From Rhizobiaceae bacterium (GTDB lineage: Bacteria > Pseudomonadota > Alphaproteobacteria > Rhizobiales > Rhizobiaceae), in NCBI GenBank assembly GCA_017644105.1, contig JAEPMD010000014.1:53878-103668 (forward strand): a DNA stretch of 49,791 nucleotides, written 5' to 3'. The position numbers and the translations under genes are program-made. The first letter of the stretch is position 1; every line of letters begins with the position of its first letter. Shown here one piece after another: positions 10,168 to 18,859 of the stretch. The notes below the pieces were generated by a model, which ran no database searches, was not told the origin of the DNA, and saw nothing but the letters and a program-made list of their open reading frames with translations.

Positions 10168-10641
10168 ATGGCCGAAATTAAAGATCCAGAAAATGCCCTA
10201 ATCATGGAAACAACAAAGGGTAAGGTTGTTATCGAATTGTTCCCTGATTTGGCACCTGGCCATGTTGGTCGTATTAAAGAATTAGCGCGTGAGAACTTCT
10301 ATGATGGCATCGTATTCCATCGTGTGATCGATGGTTTCATGGCGCAAACTGGTGATCCAACTGGCACTGGCATGGGCGGTTCTGATAAGCCTGACCTTCA
10401 AGCTGAATTCTCAAACATGAACCACGGTCGCGGTACTTGTTCAATGGCGCGTGCGCAAAACCCAAATTCTGCCAATTCACAATTCTTCATCTGTTTTGAA
10501 GATGCTGGCTTCCTGAACAAACAGTATACTGTTTGGGGCCAAGTGATTGAAGGTATGGAAAATGTTGATCAGATCAAGCGCGGTGAGCCTGTGCAAGATC
10601 CTGATTCAATCGTCACAATGCGTGTTGCTGCGGACGTATAA
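10168..10641 (+). CDS. ppiB: cytoplasmic cyclophilin-type peptidyl-prolyl isomerase
   Basis: A 157-residue cyclophilin without a signal peptide. The active-site segments FHRVIDGFMAQTGDPTGTG and NPNSANSQFFICF are intact, including the catalytic arginine of FHRV. It is the cytoplasmic twin of the exported protein just upstream. A strong AGGAGA lies before the ATG. The gene is 27 bases from queA and probably belongs to the same transcript as queA and tgt; the pairing with tRNA-modification genes is positional and implies no functional link. Confidence 0.96.
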   Translation: MAEIKDPENALIMETTKGKVVIELFPDLAPGHVGRIKELARENFYDGIVFHRVIDGFMAQTGDPTGTGMGGSDKPDLQAEFSNMNHGRGTCSMARAQNPNSANSQFFICFEDAGFLNKQYTVWGQVIEGMENVDQIKRGEPVQDPDSIVTMRVAADV

Positions 10642-10668
10642 TCAGCATTTAAAGGACTTTACGAGCTT

Positions 10669-11748
10669 ATGCGCGTAGACTTATTTGATTTTGAACTGCC
10701 GGATGAACGGATTGCCCTTCGTCCGGCAGTTCCGCGTGATGCGGCTAAAATGTTGGTTGTTAAACCATCAAATGATGACGCACAGCAAGCTGATTTTACG
10801 GACGCTGGCGTGCTGGATTTGGCAAATTATTTGTCTGAAGGTGATGCAATTGTTTTCAACGACACCAAGGTGATACCGGCTCAGTTTGAGGGCAGACGGA
10901 TACGCGGGGAAAACGAGATAAAAGTCTCTGCCACACTTCACATGCGCGCCTCTGCCAACGAATGGAAGGCATTCATTCGTCCCGGCAAGCGCATTAAAAT
11001 TGGTGATCAGATTATTTTTGCAAATGCCGATGGTGATCAATTAGAAGCCGTTGTGAGCAAAAAAAGTGATGGCGGTGAGGTTACGCTGACTTTTTCATAT
11101 TCAGCGCAGGAGCTGGATGAGAAAGTTGCTGTGATCGGTAAGATCCCATTGCCCCCCTATATCGCGTCAAAACGCGGTGAAGATGCGCAGGACAGCGTTG
11201 ATTATCAGACCATGTATGCCAAAGATGCCGGCGCAGTTGCGGCGCCAACGGCAGGGTTGCATTTCACAGATCGCATTTTTGATACACTCAAACACAAGGG
11301 CGTGAAATGCCATTTTGTAACTCTGCATGTCGGGGCAGGTACGTTTTTACCTGTAAAAGCTGATGATACAGCTGACCACAAAATGCACTCTGAAATTGGA
11401 TTTGTCAGCGAAGAGATTGCCAATAGTTTGAACGAAACAAAAGCAAAGGGCGGCAAGATCGTCAGCGTGGGGACAACGTCTTTGCGATTGCTTGAAAGCG
11501 CGACAAGTGAAGATGGAACTGTCAAACCATGGTCAGGGCCAACTGATATCTTCATTACGCCAGGCTATAAATTCCGTGCAGTGGATATTTTGATGACAAA
11601 TTTCCATTTGCCAAAATCCACGCTCTTTATGCTGGTTTCAGCATTTTCGGGCTTTGATGTGATGCACAAAGCCTATAAGCATGCCATTGAAAATGAATAT
11701 AGATTTTACTCCTATGGCGATTCAAGTTTGTTGTTTCGCGCGGGATAA
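10669..11748 (+). CDS. queA: S-adenosylmethionine:tRNA ribosyltransferase-isomerase
   Basis: This 359-residue enzyme transfers and isomerises the ribose of S-adenosylmethionine onto 7-aminomethyl-7-deazaguanine at tRNA position 34, forming epoxyqueuosine. Family motifs include FDFELPDERIALRP at the N-terminus, GKIPLPPYI, AAPTAGLHFT, LHVGAGTFLPV and the C-terminal TNFHLPKSTLFMLVSAF. Length is normal. It precedes tgt by 12 bases, the expected pairing, since Tgt inserts the preQ1 base that QueA then modifies. AAAGGA lies 11 bases before the ATG. Confidence 0.98.
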   Translation: MRVDLFDFELPDERIALRPAVPRDAAKMLVVKPSNDDAQQADFTDAGVLDLANYLSEGDAIVFNDTKVIPAQFEGRRIRGENEIKVSATLHMRASANEWKAFIRPGKRIKIGDQIIFANADGDQLEAVVSKKSDGGEVTLTFSYSAQELDEKVAVIGKIPLPPYIASKRGEDAQDSVDYQTMYAKDAGAVAAPTAGLHFTDRIFDTLKHKGVKCHFVTLHVGAGTFLPVKADDTADHKMHSEIGFVSEEIANSLNETKAKGGKIVSVGTTSLRLLESATSEDGTVKPWSGPTDIFITPGYKFRAVDILMTNFHLPKSTLFMLVSAFSGFDVMHKAYKHAIENEYRFYSYGDSSLLFRAG

Positions 11749-11760
11749 TGTGGGGCCAAT

Positions 11761-12891
11761 ATGAGCCAGCAATTTGAGTTTAAAGTTTTAGCGAAAGATG
11801 GCGCAGCGCGTCGCGGTGAGATCACAATGCCGCGCGGCAATGTGCGCACACCGGCCTTTATGCCCGTTGGGACAGCCGCAACCGTTAAAGCGATGTATAT
11901 GGATCAAGTGCGCGATCTTGGCGCTGACATCATCTTGGGTAACACATATCATCTCATGCTGCGCCCGGGGCCTGAGCGTATGGCGCGTTTGGGCGGTTTG
12001 CATCAATTTGCCCGCTGGGAACGTCCGATTTTAACAGATTCTGGCGGATTTCAGGTCATGTCACTGTCGGGCCTGCGCAAACTCACCGAAAAAGGTGTTG
12101 TTTTCCAATCCCATATTGATGGCTCAAAGCATGAGATGTCGCCTGAGCGCTCAATTGAAATTCAAGGTCTATTAGGCTCTGATATTCAAATGCAGTTGGA
12201 CGAATGTATCGCACTGCCGGCTGAAAAGTCTGAGGTTGAACGCGCGATGGAATTGTCCTTGCGATGGGCCGAACGCTGCAAAATTGCCTTTGGTGAGCAA
12301 CCTGGGAAAGCTATGTTCGGCATTGTTCAAGGTGGAGATTTTCCCGATCTTCGTGTGAAGTCAGCTGAAGCGCTTAAAGCAATGGACCTTAAAGGCTATG
12401 CGATTGGCGGATTGGCCGTTGGTGAGCCACAGGCTGTTATGCTGGAGATGCTAGAAGCAACATGTCCAGTGTTGCCAGCGGAAAAACCTCGTTATCTGAT
12501 GGGTGTTGGGACACCAGAGGATATACTGCGTTCGGTCGCACGTGGTGTGGATATGTTTGATTGCGTTATGCCAACACGTGCCGGGCGGCATGGCCAAGCC
12601 TTCACGCGTTTTGGCAAGATCAATTTCAAAAATGCTCGGCATGCGGAAGATACGCGACCCATTGATGATCAGTCGGACTGCCCAGCAACTTCTGATTATT
12701 CGCGCGCTTATTTGCACCATCTTGTGAAATCAGGCGAAGCGCTTGGCGGTATGCTGTTGACTTGGAACAATCTTGCTTATTATCAATATTTGATGGCTGG
12801 TATTCGTCAAGCCATCAGTGATGGTTGCTTTGAAGAGTTTGCCCAAAAAACACAGGAAGATTGGGCAAAGGGTGATATCGATCCGATCTGA
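11761..12891 (+). CDS. tgt: tRNA-guanine transglycosylase lacking its zinc site
   Basis: This 376-residue enzyme exchanges guanine 34 of Asp, Asn, His and Tyr tRNAs for preQ1 in queuosine synthesis. Catalytic residues are intact: Asp93 in [12 protein letters not shown] and nucleophile Asp267 in FDCVMPTR; the substrate-binding GGLAVGEP is present. The structural zinc site is not. The family pattern C-x-C-x2-C-x25-H (Zymomonas C318, C320, C323, H349) aligns exactly in spacing to Ser305, Cys307, Thr310 and Asn336 here, so three of four ligands are gone. Flanking sequence ([17 protein letters not shown]) is well conserved, so a frameshift is excluded. It may be a zinc-independent but active Tgt. 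Confidence 0.95.
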   Translation: MSQQFEFKVLAKDGAARRGEITMPRGNVRTPAFMPVGTAATVKAMYMDQVRDLGADIILGNTYHLMLRPGPERMARLGGLHQFARWERPILTDSGGFQVMSLSGLRKLTEKGVVFQSHIDGSKHEMSPERSIEIQGLLGSDIQMQLDECIALPAEKSEVERAMELSLRWAERCKIAFGEQPGKAMFGIVQGGDFPDLRVKSAEALKAMDLKGYAIGGLAVGEPQAVMLEMLEATCPVLPAEKPRYLMGVGTPEDILRSVARGVDMFDCVMPTRAGRHGQAFTRFGKINFKNARHAEDTRPIDDQSDCPATSDYSRAYLHHLVKSGEALGGMLLTWNNLAYYQYLMAGIRQAISDGCFEEFAQKTQEDWAKGDIDPI

Positions 12892-12920
12892 TCTAATCAA
12901 GTTTGAACTAATCGCTGGGA

Positions 12921-13916
12921 TTAGTAGTGGTTCATTTTGGAAAGGTGATCTTCCCATTCATAGGATGATTTGACGATTTCTTCGAGATCATCAAATTCGG
13001 CGTCCCAATCCGTGAGTGCTTTGATGCGCGTATTATCTGCGGTGATGGAGACAATATCGCCCTCACGACGTGGCGCTTTGCGAATTTCAAACTCTTTGCC
13101 AGCCACTTCAACTACGGTTCTAAGCACGTCCATGACCGAGAAACCTTTGCCATATCCGCAATTGGCAACCATTGATCCACCTTCACCGCGCAATTTGTCT
13201 AATGCGGCCAGATGCGCGTTGACAAGATCTGTCACATGGATGAAATCTCGAATGCATGTGCCATCGGGTGTATCATAATCTGTGCCAAATACTTCAATAT
13301 GATCACGTTTTCCCGCAGCGGTTTCACACGCTACTTTGATGAGGCTCATTGCGCCTTTGGTAGATTGACCCGTTCGCCCTTTTGGATCTGCTCCCGCAAC
13401 ATTGAAATATCTCAGTGCGGAATAATTGAAACTTTCGTGCGCGTTTGATGTGTCCAACAACATGCGTTCGGTCATCAATTTGGAATGGCCATAAGGTGAT
13501 TGTGGACGAAGTGCTATGTCTTCTTTCACCGGTTTTGTGGACATTGGCGTTCCGTAAACCGCAGCGGTTGAAGAAAAGACCATAGCCTCAACGCCACAAT
13601 CGAGCGCGGTTTGGATCAAGCCGTGCGAATTGACCGTGTTGTTTTTGTAGTAAGATAAGGGATTGGCAATCGATTCCGGTACTGAAATAGAGCCAGCGAA
13701 ATGCACAATGGCATCGATCTTGTGTTCGCCGATAATCTTGGCGACAGCATCGCGATCGGCAATGTCGACTTGATAAAAAGGAACTTCCTGTGGGATAGCC
13801 CAGCGAAATCCGCTTGATAATCTATCCACAATGACCGGTGTTTCCCCACGATCAAGCAAAGCCCACATCATATGGCTTCCAATATAACCGGCACCTCCGG
13901 TTATCATAATCGGCAT
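12921..13916 (-). CDS. galE: UDP-glucose 4-epimerase
   Basis: A 331-residue extended short-chain dehydrogenase that interconverts UDP-glucose and UDP-galactose using bound NAD. The Rossmann motif TGGAGYIGSH lies near the N-terminus, and the catalytic SSTAAVYG serine/threonine region and YGHSK (near 144) are intact, as are ALRYFNVAGADPKG and DGTCIRDFIHVTDL. Two ATGs are possible; the inner one at 13916 has GGGGAG at a proper distance of seven bases, the outer one at 13922 has it one base away, so the inner start was chosen. Adjacent KDO genes suggest a role in polysaccharide sugar supply. It converges with tgt. Confidence 0.95.
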   Translation of the reverse strand: MPIMITGGAGYIGSHMMWALLDRGETPVIVDRLSSGFRWAIPQEVPFYQVDIADRDAVAKIIGEHKIDAIVHFAGSISVPESIANPLSYYKNNTVNSHGLIQTALDCGVEAMVFSSTAAVYGTPMSTKPVKEDIALRPQSPYGHSKLMTERMLLDTSNAHESFNYSALRYFNVAGADPKGRTGQSTKGAMSLIKVACETAAGKRDHIEVFGTDYDTPDGTCIRDFIHVTDLVNAHLAALDKLRGEGGSMVANCGYGKGFSVMDVLRTVVEVAGKEFEIRKAPRREGDIVSITADNTRIKALTDWDAEFDDLEEIVKSSYEWEDHLSKMNHY

Positions 13917-14160
13917 TTTCATGCTCCCCGACTTAGATTACGAACCCCTGCCAATTTACGCGGGAGTTCTAAACGCTGATTTAAAGGCGGAGATTTAATA
14001 ATCCTATGCTGAACAAGTGGTTAAAATGGTGGCTCAGTTGTGGTTTGTGTTTACGGTTTGAATTACAAGGTTGCTTGTTTGTAGGGATGTGCGTAATACA
14101 TTTGCTGCCGATATAGTGGGCGGATATAATAGGCGTTTCCAAAAGAAGGTGTTTGCTAGA

Positions 14161-15144
14161 GTGATTGAAAGCAAAATGATTGATGTCTCAGATGACGAAA
14201 TTTTAAAAATTTGCCGAGATGCTATCGTCGCAGAAGCCAATGCACTGTTGGATTTCAGCCATAAAATTGATGACAAGATTTTAAAATCGCTTCACCTGAT
14301 CAAGAATTCTTCAGGTCCGTTGGTTGTTGTTGGTATTGGCAAATCTGGGCTGGTTGCGCGTAAAATTTCGTCTTCATTTTCTTCAATTGGACAACCGTCT
14401 TTATTCTTACATGCAGCAGAAGCCAGTCATGGTGATTTGGGTCAGATCAGCAAAGACAGTGTGGTCTTGGCCTTATCGAATTCAGGTGAAACATCTGAGC
14501 TATTTCAGGTCATGAGCTTTTGTCTTGAATATGATATTCCTATTATTTCTATCACCGCTAATGATGACAGCACTTTGGCAAAAAGTTCCGAAGTTGCAAT
14601 TACTTATGGCAAGTTGGAGGAAGTGTGTCCTAATGGATTGGCCCCAACGACCACAACAACATTGAGCCTCGCAATTGGGGATGCATTGGTTGTTGGCCTG
14701 ATTAATATGATTGGGTCTGAGCCGGAAGATTTTCATAAATATCACCCAGGTGGGAAGCTAGGAGCGAAGTTTGTCAAAGTCGCCGATTTAATGCATGTCG
14801 AAGACGCATTGCCGATCGTTAGCCTAGATACACCAATGTCTGATGTCGTGATCACTATTTCAGAAAAATCACTTGGTATGGCAGTTGTCATTGAAGACGG
14901 CAAAATTCACGGCGTGATTTCCGATGGTGACTTGCGTCGTAACGCGCAAAACCTTTGGAACTTAAATGCATCGGAAGTGTGTTCGATCAATCCAATCACC
15001 ATTAGCGCGTCTCAATATGCTACCCAGGCGCTGCAGCTTATGAATATTGGGGAAATTACCTGTTGTGTTGTCGCAAATGACGAAAACGAACTGACCGGCG
15101 TCTTACATATTCACGATTGCTTACGTGCAGGAGTGACAGCTTGA
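14161..15144 (+). CDS. kdsD: D-arabinose 5-phosphate isomerase
   Basis: This 327-residue enzyme converts ribulose 5-phosphate to arabinose 5-phosphate, the first committed step of KDO synthesis. An N-terminal SIS domain carries VVVGIGKSGLVARK, LHAAEASHGDLG and LSNSGETSEL; two CBS domains follow from about residue 200, ending at VLHIHDCLRAG. E. coli KdsD has 328 residues, which fits the GTG at 14161 (AGAAGG 11 bases upstream). An ATG at 14176 is possible, and a longer TTG version looks spurious. Its TGA overlaps the kdsB TTG start as TTGA, and the enzyme order KdsD-KdsB-KdsA is functionally coherent. Confidence 0.95.
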   Translation: MIESKMIDVSDDEILKICRDAIVAEANALLDFSHKIDDKILKSLHLIKNSSGPLVVVGIGKSGLVARKISSSFSSIGQPSLFLHAAEASHGDLGQISKDSVVLALSNSGETSELFQVMSFCLEYDIPIISITANDDSTLAKSSEVAITYGKLEEVCPNGLAPTTTTTLSLAIGDALVVGLINMIGSEPEDFHKYHPGGKLGAKFVKVADLMHVEDALPIVSLDTPMSDVVITISEKSLGMAVVIEDGKIHGVISDGDLRRNAQNLWNLNASEVCSINPITISASQYATQALQLMNIGEITCCVVANDENELTGVLHIHDCLRAGVTA

Positions 15145-15920
15145 AAACGACGATCTTAATTCCGGCGCGCTATGCGTCGACGCGTTACCCTGGCAAGCCA
15201 CTTGTCGAACTTAAAGGTTCAGACGGGGTTTCCAAGACACTCATCCAACGCTCGTGGGAAACGGCCAAAGCTGTTTCAAATGTCAGCGATGTGTTCGTCG
15301 CCACCGATGATGATCGTATCAAAGATCATGTTGAAGCTTTTGGCGGGCAGGTGATTATGACGAGTGAGACTTGCGCCAACGGCACAGAGCGCTGCGCTGA
15401 TGCGCTGCAATATCTTGATGAAACGCCTGATCTTATCGTCAATTTGCAGGGTGATGCACCCTTAACGCCGCATTGGTTTGTCGAAGATCTAATAGAGAAA
15501 ATGGCGCAGGATCAGAGTTTTGCAGTCGCGACACCCGTTCTAAGGTGCGATCAGGAAACATTCGATAATTTCAAAAACGACCGTGCAGCCGGCCGAGTGG
15601 GTGGCACAACTGCTGTCTTTGATCAAAGTGGTCGCGCGCTTTACTTCTCAAAAGAAGTTATTCCTTTTGTCCCTGAAGGTAAGCCGCATGCGCAGGTTCC
15701 TGTGTTCCATCATGTTGGGGTCTATGCTTATCGCCCGGCAGCATTATCTCAATATATGAGCTGGTCCGAAGGTGTATTGGAACGCAATGAAGGTCTTGAA
15801 CAGCTTAGATTTTTAGAAAATGGCGAGCGTGTTGCTTGTGTTGAGGTTGATGCAAGGGGCCGTGTGTTCTGGGAGCTTAACAATCCCGTTGATGTCGCGC
15901 GTATTGAAAGCGTCCTATGA
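15141..15920 (+). CDS. kdsB: 3-deoxy-manno-octulosonate cytidylyltransferase
   Basis: This 259-residue enzyme activates KDO with CTP to CMP-KDO. The N-terminus TTILIPARYASTRYPGKPL is the family signature, followed by VFVATDDDRI and NGTERCADAL. The usual NVQGDEP is NLQGDAP here, a change next to the metal-binding aspartate. The C-terminal HHVGVYAYRPAAL and LEQLRFLENG are typical. The start is TTG at 15141, inside the kdsD stop and behind AGGAG with seven bases of spacing. The gene sits between kdsD and kdsA. The QGDAP variant leaves some room for a KdsB-like enzyme acting on a related sugar acid. Confidence 0.88.
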   Translation: MKTTILIPARYASTRYPGKPLVELKGSDGVSKTLIQRSWETAKAVSNVSDVFVATDDDRIKDHVEAFGGQVIMTSETCANGTERCADALQYLDETPDLIVNLQGDAPLTPHWFVEDLIEKMAQDQSFAVATPVLRCDQETFDNFKNDRAAGRVGGTTAVFDQSGRALYFSKEVIPFVPEGKPHAQVPVFHHVGVYAYRPAALSQYMSWSEGVLERNEGLEQLRFLENGERVACVEVDARGRVFWELNNPVDVARIESVL

Positions 15921-15945
15921 GGAAAGTGTTTTATAAAGGTAAGTC

Positions 15946-16779
15946 ATGACACAATCAGCAAAGCAGTTCAAAGTTGGCGATATTGAATTTGGAAATGGTT
16001 TGCCGTTTTCGATTTTGGCAGGCCCTTGCCAAATCGAAGGCTTGGATCATGCGCTTTTAATGGCAGAAAAAATTGCCAAGGCCAGCGAAGAAGCTGGTGT
16101 GAAATTCATCTATAAATCAAGCTTTGACAAAGCCAATCGCTCATCAGTCTCGTCGCAAAGAGGGGTGGGGATTGATGAGGGACTTGAAATCCTTGCTAAG
16201 GTAAAATCAGAATTTGGTTGCCCGGTAGTGACTGATATTCACGATCAATATCAATGTGCCAAAGTGGCGGAAGTTGCTGATATCCTGCAAATTCCCGCAT
16301 TTTTATGCCGTCAGACGGATCTTTTGTTAGCGGCGGGCAAAACCGGTGCGGCAATTAACGTCAAAAAGGGTCAATTTCTTGCGCCTTGGGACATGAAGAA
16401 TGTTGCTGAGAAAATCGCTTCGACTGGCAATGAGCGTATCATGCTCTGCGAGCGTGGCACGAGCTTTGGCTATAACACTTTGGTATCCGATTTTAGAGGC
16501 TTGCCGATTATGGCTGAGACTGGATATCCGGTGGTGTTTGATGCGACCCATAGCGTTCAGCAGCCGGGTGGGCTTGGTGCAACGACCGGCGGTGATCGCC
16601 GCATGGTCCCGGTTTTGGCAAGGGCTGCAGTTGCGGTTGGCTGTGCAGCGTTATTTATCGAGACTCATCAAGATCCTGACAACGCGCCATCAGATGGCCC
16701 CAATATGGTGCCAATTGACGAATTGTCTGGATTGTTAAGTCAGTTGAAGGCGATTGAAGCGGCTGTTTTGGCAAAATAG
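15946..16779 (+). CDS. kdsA: 3-deoxy-8-phosphooctulonate synthase
   Basis: A 277-residue aldolase-type enzyme that condenses phosphoenolpyruvate with arabinose 5-phosphate to KDO 8-phosphate. Motifs include [11 protein letters not shown] near residue 25, [32 protein letters not shown] and [12 protein letters not shown]. The cysteine in AGPC marks the metal-dependent class (Aquifex type); E. coli has asparagine there. It starts 25 bases after kdsB and completes a kdsD-kdsB-kdsA set. No KdsC phosphatase was seen in the window. AAAGG precedes the ATG. Confidence 0.97.
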   Translation: MTQSAKQFKVGDIEFGNGLPFSILAGPCQIEGLDHALLMAEKIAKASEEAGVKFIYKSSFDKANRSSVSSQRGVGIDEGLEILAKVKSEFGCPVVTDIHDQYQCAKVAEVADILQIPAFLCRQTDLLLAAGKTGAAINVKKGQFLAPWDMKNVAEKIASTGNERIMLCERGTSFGYNTLVSDFRGLPIMAETGYPVVFDATHSVQQPGGLGATTGGDRRMVPVLARAAVAVGCAALFIETHQDPDNAPSDGPNMVPIDELSGLLSQLKAIEAAVLAK

Positions 16780-16921
16780 TCGTGATCTTGCGCATTCCAC
16801 ATTTGACATTCCAATAAATTAGGCATTGACTGGTTAGTAAGCAGTTACTGTTCGCTGGTAGGGCTTTGTTTACTCTGTTGTGAGCATAATACTGTTGCGT
16901 AAACTGTGATTAGGTTGGGTT

Positions 16922-17734
16922 GTGACAAAGGAAATCCAAATCGACCTCGAGCTGCTAAGGCAGACTGAGTTTCAAAATAAGCTTCTGGCTATCGCTTGTA
17001 AGGCTGGTGAAGCTATTATGGACGTTTACCACCAATCTGACCCAGATATATCCCTTAAATCAGATAATTCACCTGTGACCAAAGCCGACCTAGCGGCCAA
17101 TGATATTATTGAAGCGGGATTAGCAGAACTTACGCCGGATGTGTTGGTTGTATCTGAAGAAAACCTATCGCATTTGAAATCTGTTTCATGTGATTCTGTT
17201 TATTGGTTGGTGGATCCGCTTGATGGAACGCGCGAATTTATCAAGAGAAATGGCCAGTTTACGGTCAATATCGCATTGATTGTGAAAGGTGAGCCAGCAT
17301 TTGGTGTGGTTTATGTGCCTGTTCAAGACACTTGCTATTGGGGAGGTGAACATATCGGCGCCTGGCGAAAAGCATCAGGTGAGGTCACTGAAATCAGCGT
17401 ATCGACCTGCAATATGCCGCCGCGCATTGTCGCAAGCCCGAATTATATTAATGATGAGACCAATGCGTTTTTAAATCATTTCAATGATTACAAAATTCAC
17501 CATGCAGGAAGTTCAGTTAAAATCTGCATGATTGCTGAAGGTAGTGCCGATTTTTACCCTCGATTCGCTCCAACAAATGAATGGGATACCGCTGCCGCCG
17601 ATGCGGTTCTGCGCGGAGCGGGGGGTGTTTTGGCCCAATTTGACGGAACACCATTGCGTTATTGCAAAGAGCAGACGCTCAATCCAAATTTCATTGGTGC
17701 CAACCGAAAAGATCCAATTTTCCGCAGTGAATAG
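16922..17734 (+). CDS. cysQ: 3'(2'),5'-bisphosphate nucleotidase CysQ
   Basis: A 270-residue inositol monophosphatase-fold enzyme that removes the 3'-phosphate of PAP/PAPS left from sulfate activation. The metal-site motifs are present: VVSEEN near residue 77, WLVDPLDGTREFIK near 98, and WDTAAADAVLRGAGG near 220. DGTREF with NGQFTVNIALI is the CysQ form rather than the inositol monophosphatase form. The start is GTG at 16922 behind AGGTTGGG; no ATG lies near. It is 142 bases after kdsA and may have its own promoter. Confidence 0.92.
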   Translation: MTKEIQIDLELLRQTEFQNKLLAIACKAGEAIMDVYHQSDPDISLKSDNSPVTKADLAANDIIEAGLAELTPDVLVVSEENLSHLKSVSCDSVYWLVDPLDGTREFIKRNGQFTVNIALIVKGEPAFGVVYVPVQDTCYWGGEHIGAWRKASGEVTEISVSTCNMPPRIVASPNYINDETNAFLNHFNDYKIHHAGSSVKICMIAEGSADFYPRFAPTNEWDTAAADAVLRGAGGVLAQFDGTPLRYCKEQTLNPNFIGANRKDPIFRSE

Positions 17735-17943
17735 ATAATGCTTCGTCGCTAGAAATTCTTTTTTTCCAACTAAAATTCAATTGGTTATGTCTACCAAAGG
17801 TGCGTTTTTCTAAATCAATTCTCGATAATGCTAGAGCAGTGATGTCTTGTATTTCGCGAGATTTACAGCGCGTTAACGAGCTTTGATTTTAAAATTGATA
17901 CACCATTGATTTGTTTTTTTGTTGCTGTTATGAGTAGGGAAAG

Positions 17944-18474
17944 ATGATTGGAGTTGCCTCAATGTTTCAAATGGATAGTTTTCAGCCAACTGCTGACAAT
18001 AGTAGAAAATTTAGACAAGCACTTGGCCGTTTTGGAACCGGTGTGACCGTTGTTACGACATCAACTGATGATGGGCCTTTGGGCATGACAGCCAATAGTT
18101 TCTCATCTGTCTCAATGGATCCACCACTTGTATTGTGGTCACCATCGAAATTTTCCAAACGCTATCCGCATTTTGAGCGTTCAAGCCATTTCGCCATCCA
18201 CGTTCTCACCGAAGATCAGGCCGAGATTTGTAATGGTTTTGCAAAATCTTCCAATGCCTTTGACGGCCTAAACTGGCATTATAACGAAACCCGCACACCG
18301 CTCATCGATGGATGTTTGGCGCGATTTGAATGCCGTAAGTCGGCTTGTCATGAGGGCGGGGACCACATGATCATGGTTGGTGAAGTTGAACGCGCGGCAT
18401 TATCTGATGGTTCTCCGCTCATGTTCTTTGGCGGTCAATTGGGTAGCTTTGGATGTTTTGAGCAGGCAAGCTAA
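17944..18474 (+). CDS. flavin reductase family protein
   Basis: A 176-residue protein with the FMN-binding split-barrel flavin reductase domain (HpaC/RutF-like). RQALGRFGTGVTVVTT, GMTANSFSSVSMDPPLVLWS and HFAIHVLTEDQ are the usual flavin-contact segments. Such proteins reduce FMN or FAD with NAD(P)H, usually for a partner monooxygenase, but no monooxygenase lies nearby. The start may be the ATG at 17944 (AGGGA three bases upstream) or the one at 17962 (GGAG eight bases upstream, better spaced), which removes six residues. Its stop overlaps the stop of the opposing VOC gene by four bases. Confidence 0.9.
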   Translation: MIGVASMFQMDSFQPTADNSRKFRQALGRFGTGVTVVTTSTDDGPLGMTANSFSSVSMDPPLVLWSPSKFSKRYPHFERSSHFAIHVLTEDQAEICNGFAKSSNAFDGLNWHYNETRTPLIDGCLARFECRKSACHEGGDHMIMVGEVERAALSDGSPLMFFGGQLGSFGCFEQAS

Positions 18475-18851
18475 GCCTGTTTAACCGCTTCTCCAAAGAA
18501 AATGAGCGTGCAGTCTTCGTCGATAACGTGAAACTCTCTCTGACCGTAATCTTGATTAAACGGCGCTCTGACCCGCCCTTGCGGTAGTGTTTCCAACTTT
18601 TTGGCTAAGCTCGCATATAATTCATCGATATCCGTCACATCAATGTAAAATGAATTCTCACGATTTGGGTCGTGTAAGTCGATATTTTCATCAACTTCGA
18701 CAATTCGAATAGCCACTTGATCATGGCGCAAGAAGGCATAATTGTCAGCTTTAAAAGTGCAGTCAAAATTTAGATATTTGCTATAAAAATCAACGGCTTT
18801 GTCCAATGACTTTACGGGAACAAATGGCGTGATTTGATGTAAAGTTGGCAT
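18471..18851 (-). CDS. VOC family protein (glyoxalase/bleomycin-resistance fold)
   Basis: A 126-residue single-domain VOC protein. VPVKSLDKAVDFYSKYLNF is the typical first helix; QREFHVIDEDCTLIFFGE is the last strand, giving candidate metal ligands. Many proteins of this shape are bleomycin-binding or dioxygenase-like; the substrate is unknown. The start was set at the ATG at 18851 behind AGAGGT; an upstream in-frame extension runs into the protease gene and lacks family similarity. It follows the M48 protease by eight bases, so it is third in a DUF898-M48-VOC operon. Confidence 0.85.
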   Translation of the reverse strand: MPTLHQITPFVPVKSLDKAVDFYSKYLNFDCTFKADNYAFLRHDQVAIRIVEVDENIDLHDPNRENSFYIDVTDIDELYASLAKKLETLPQGRVRAPFNQDYGQREFHVIDEDCTLIFFGEAVKQA

Positions 18852-18859
18852 GCTGACCT

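Noticed and set aside
10669-12891. PreQ1 riboswitch near queA-tgt
   Set aside because: No C-rich hairpin with the A-rich tail was found in the short spacers before queA or tgt.
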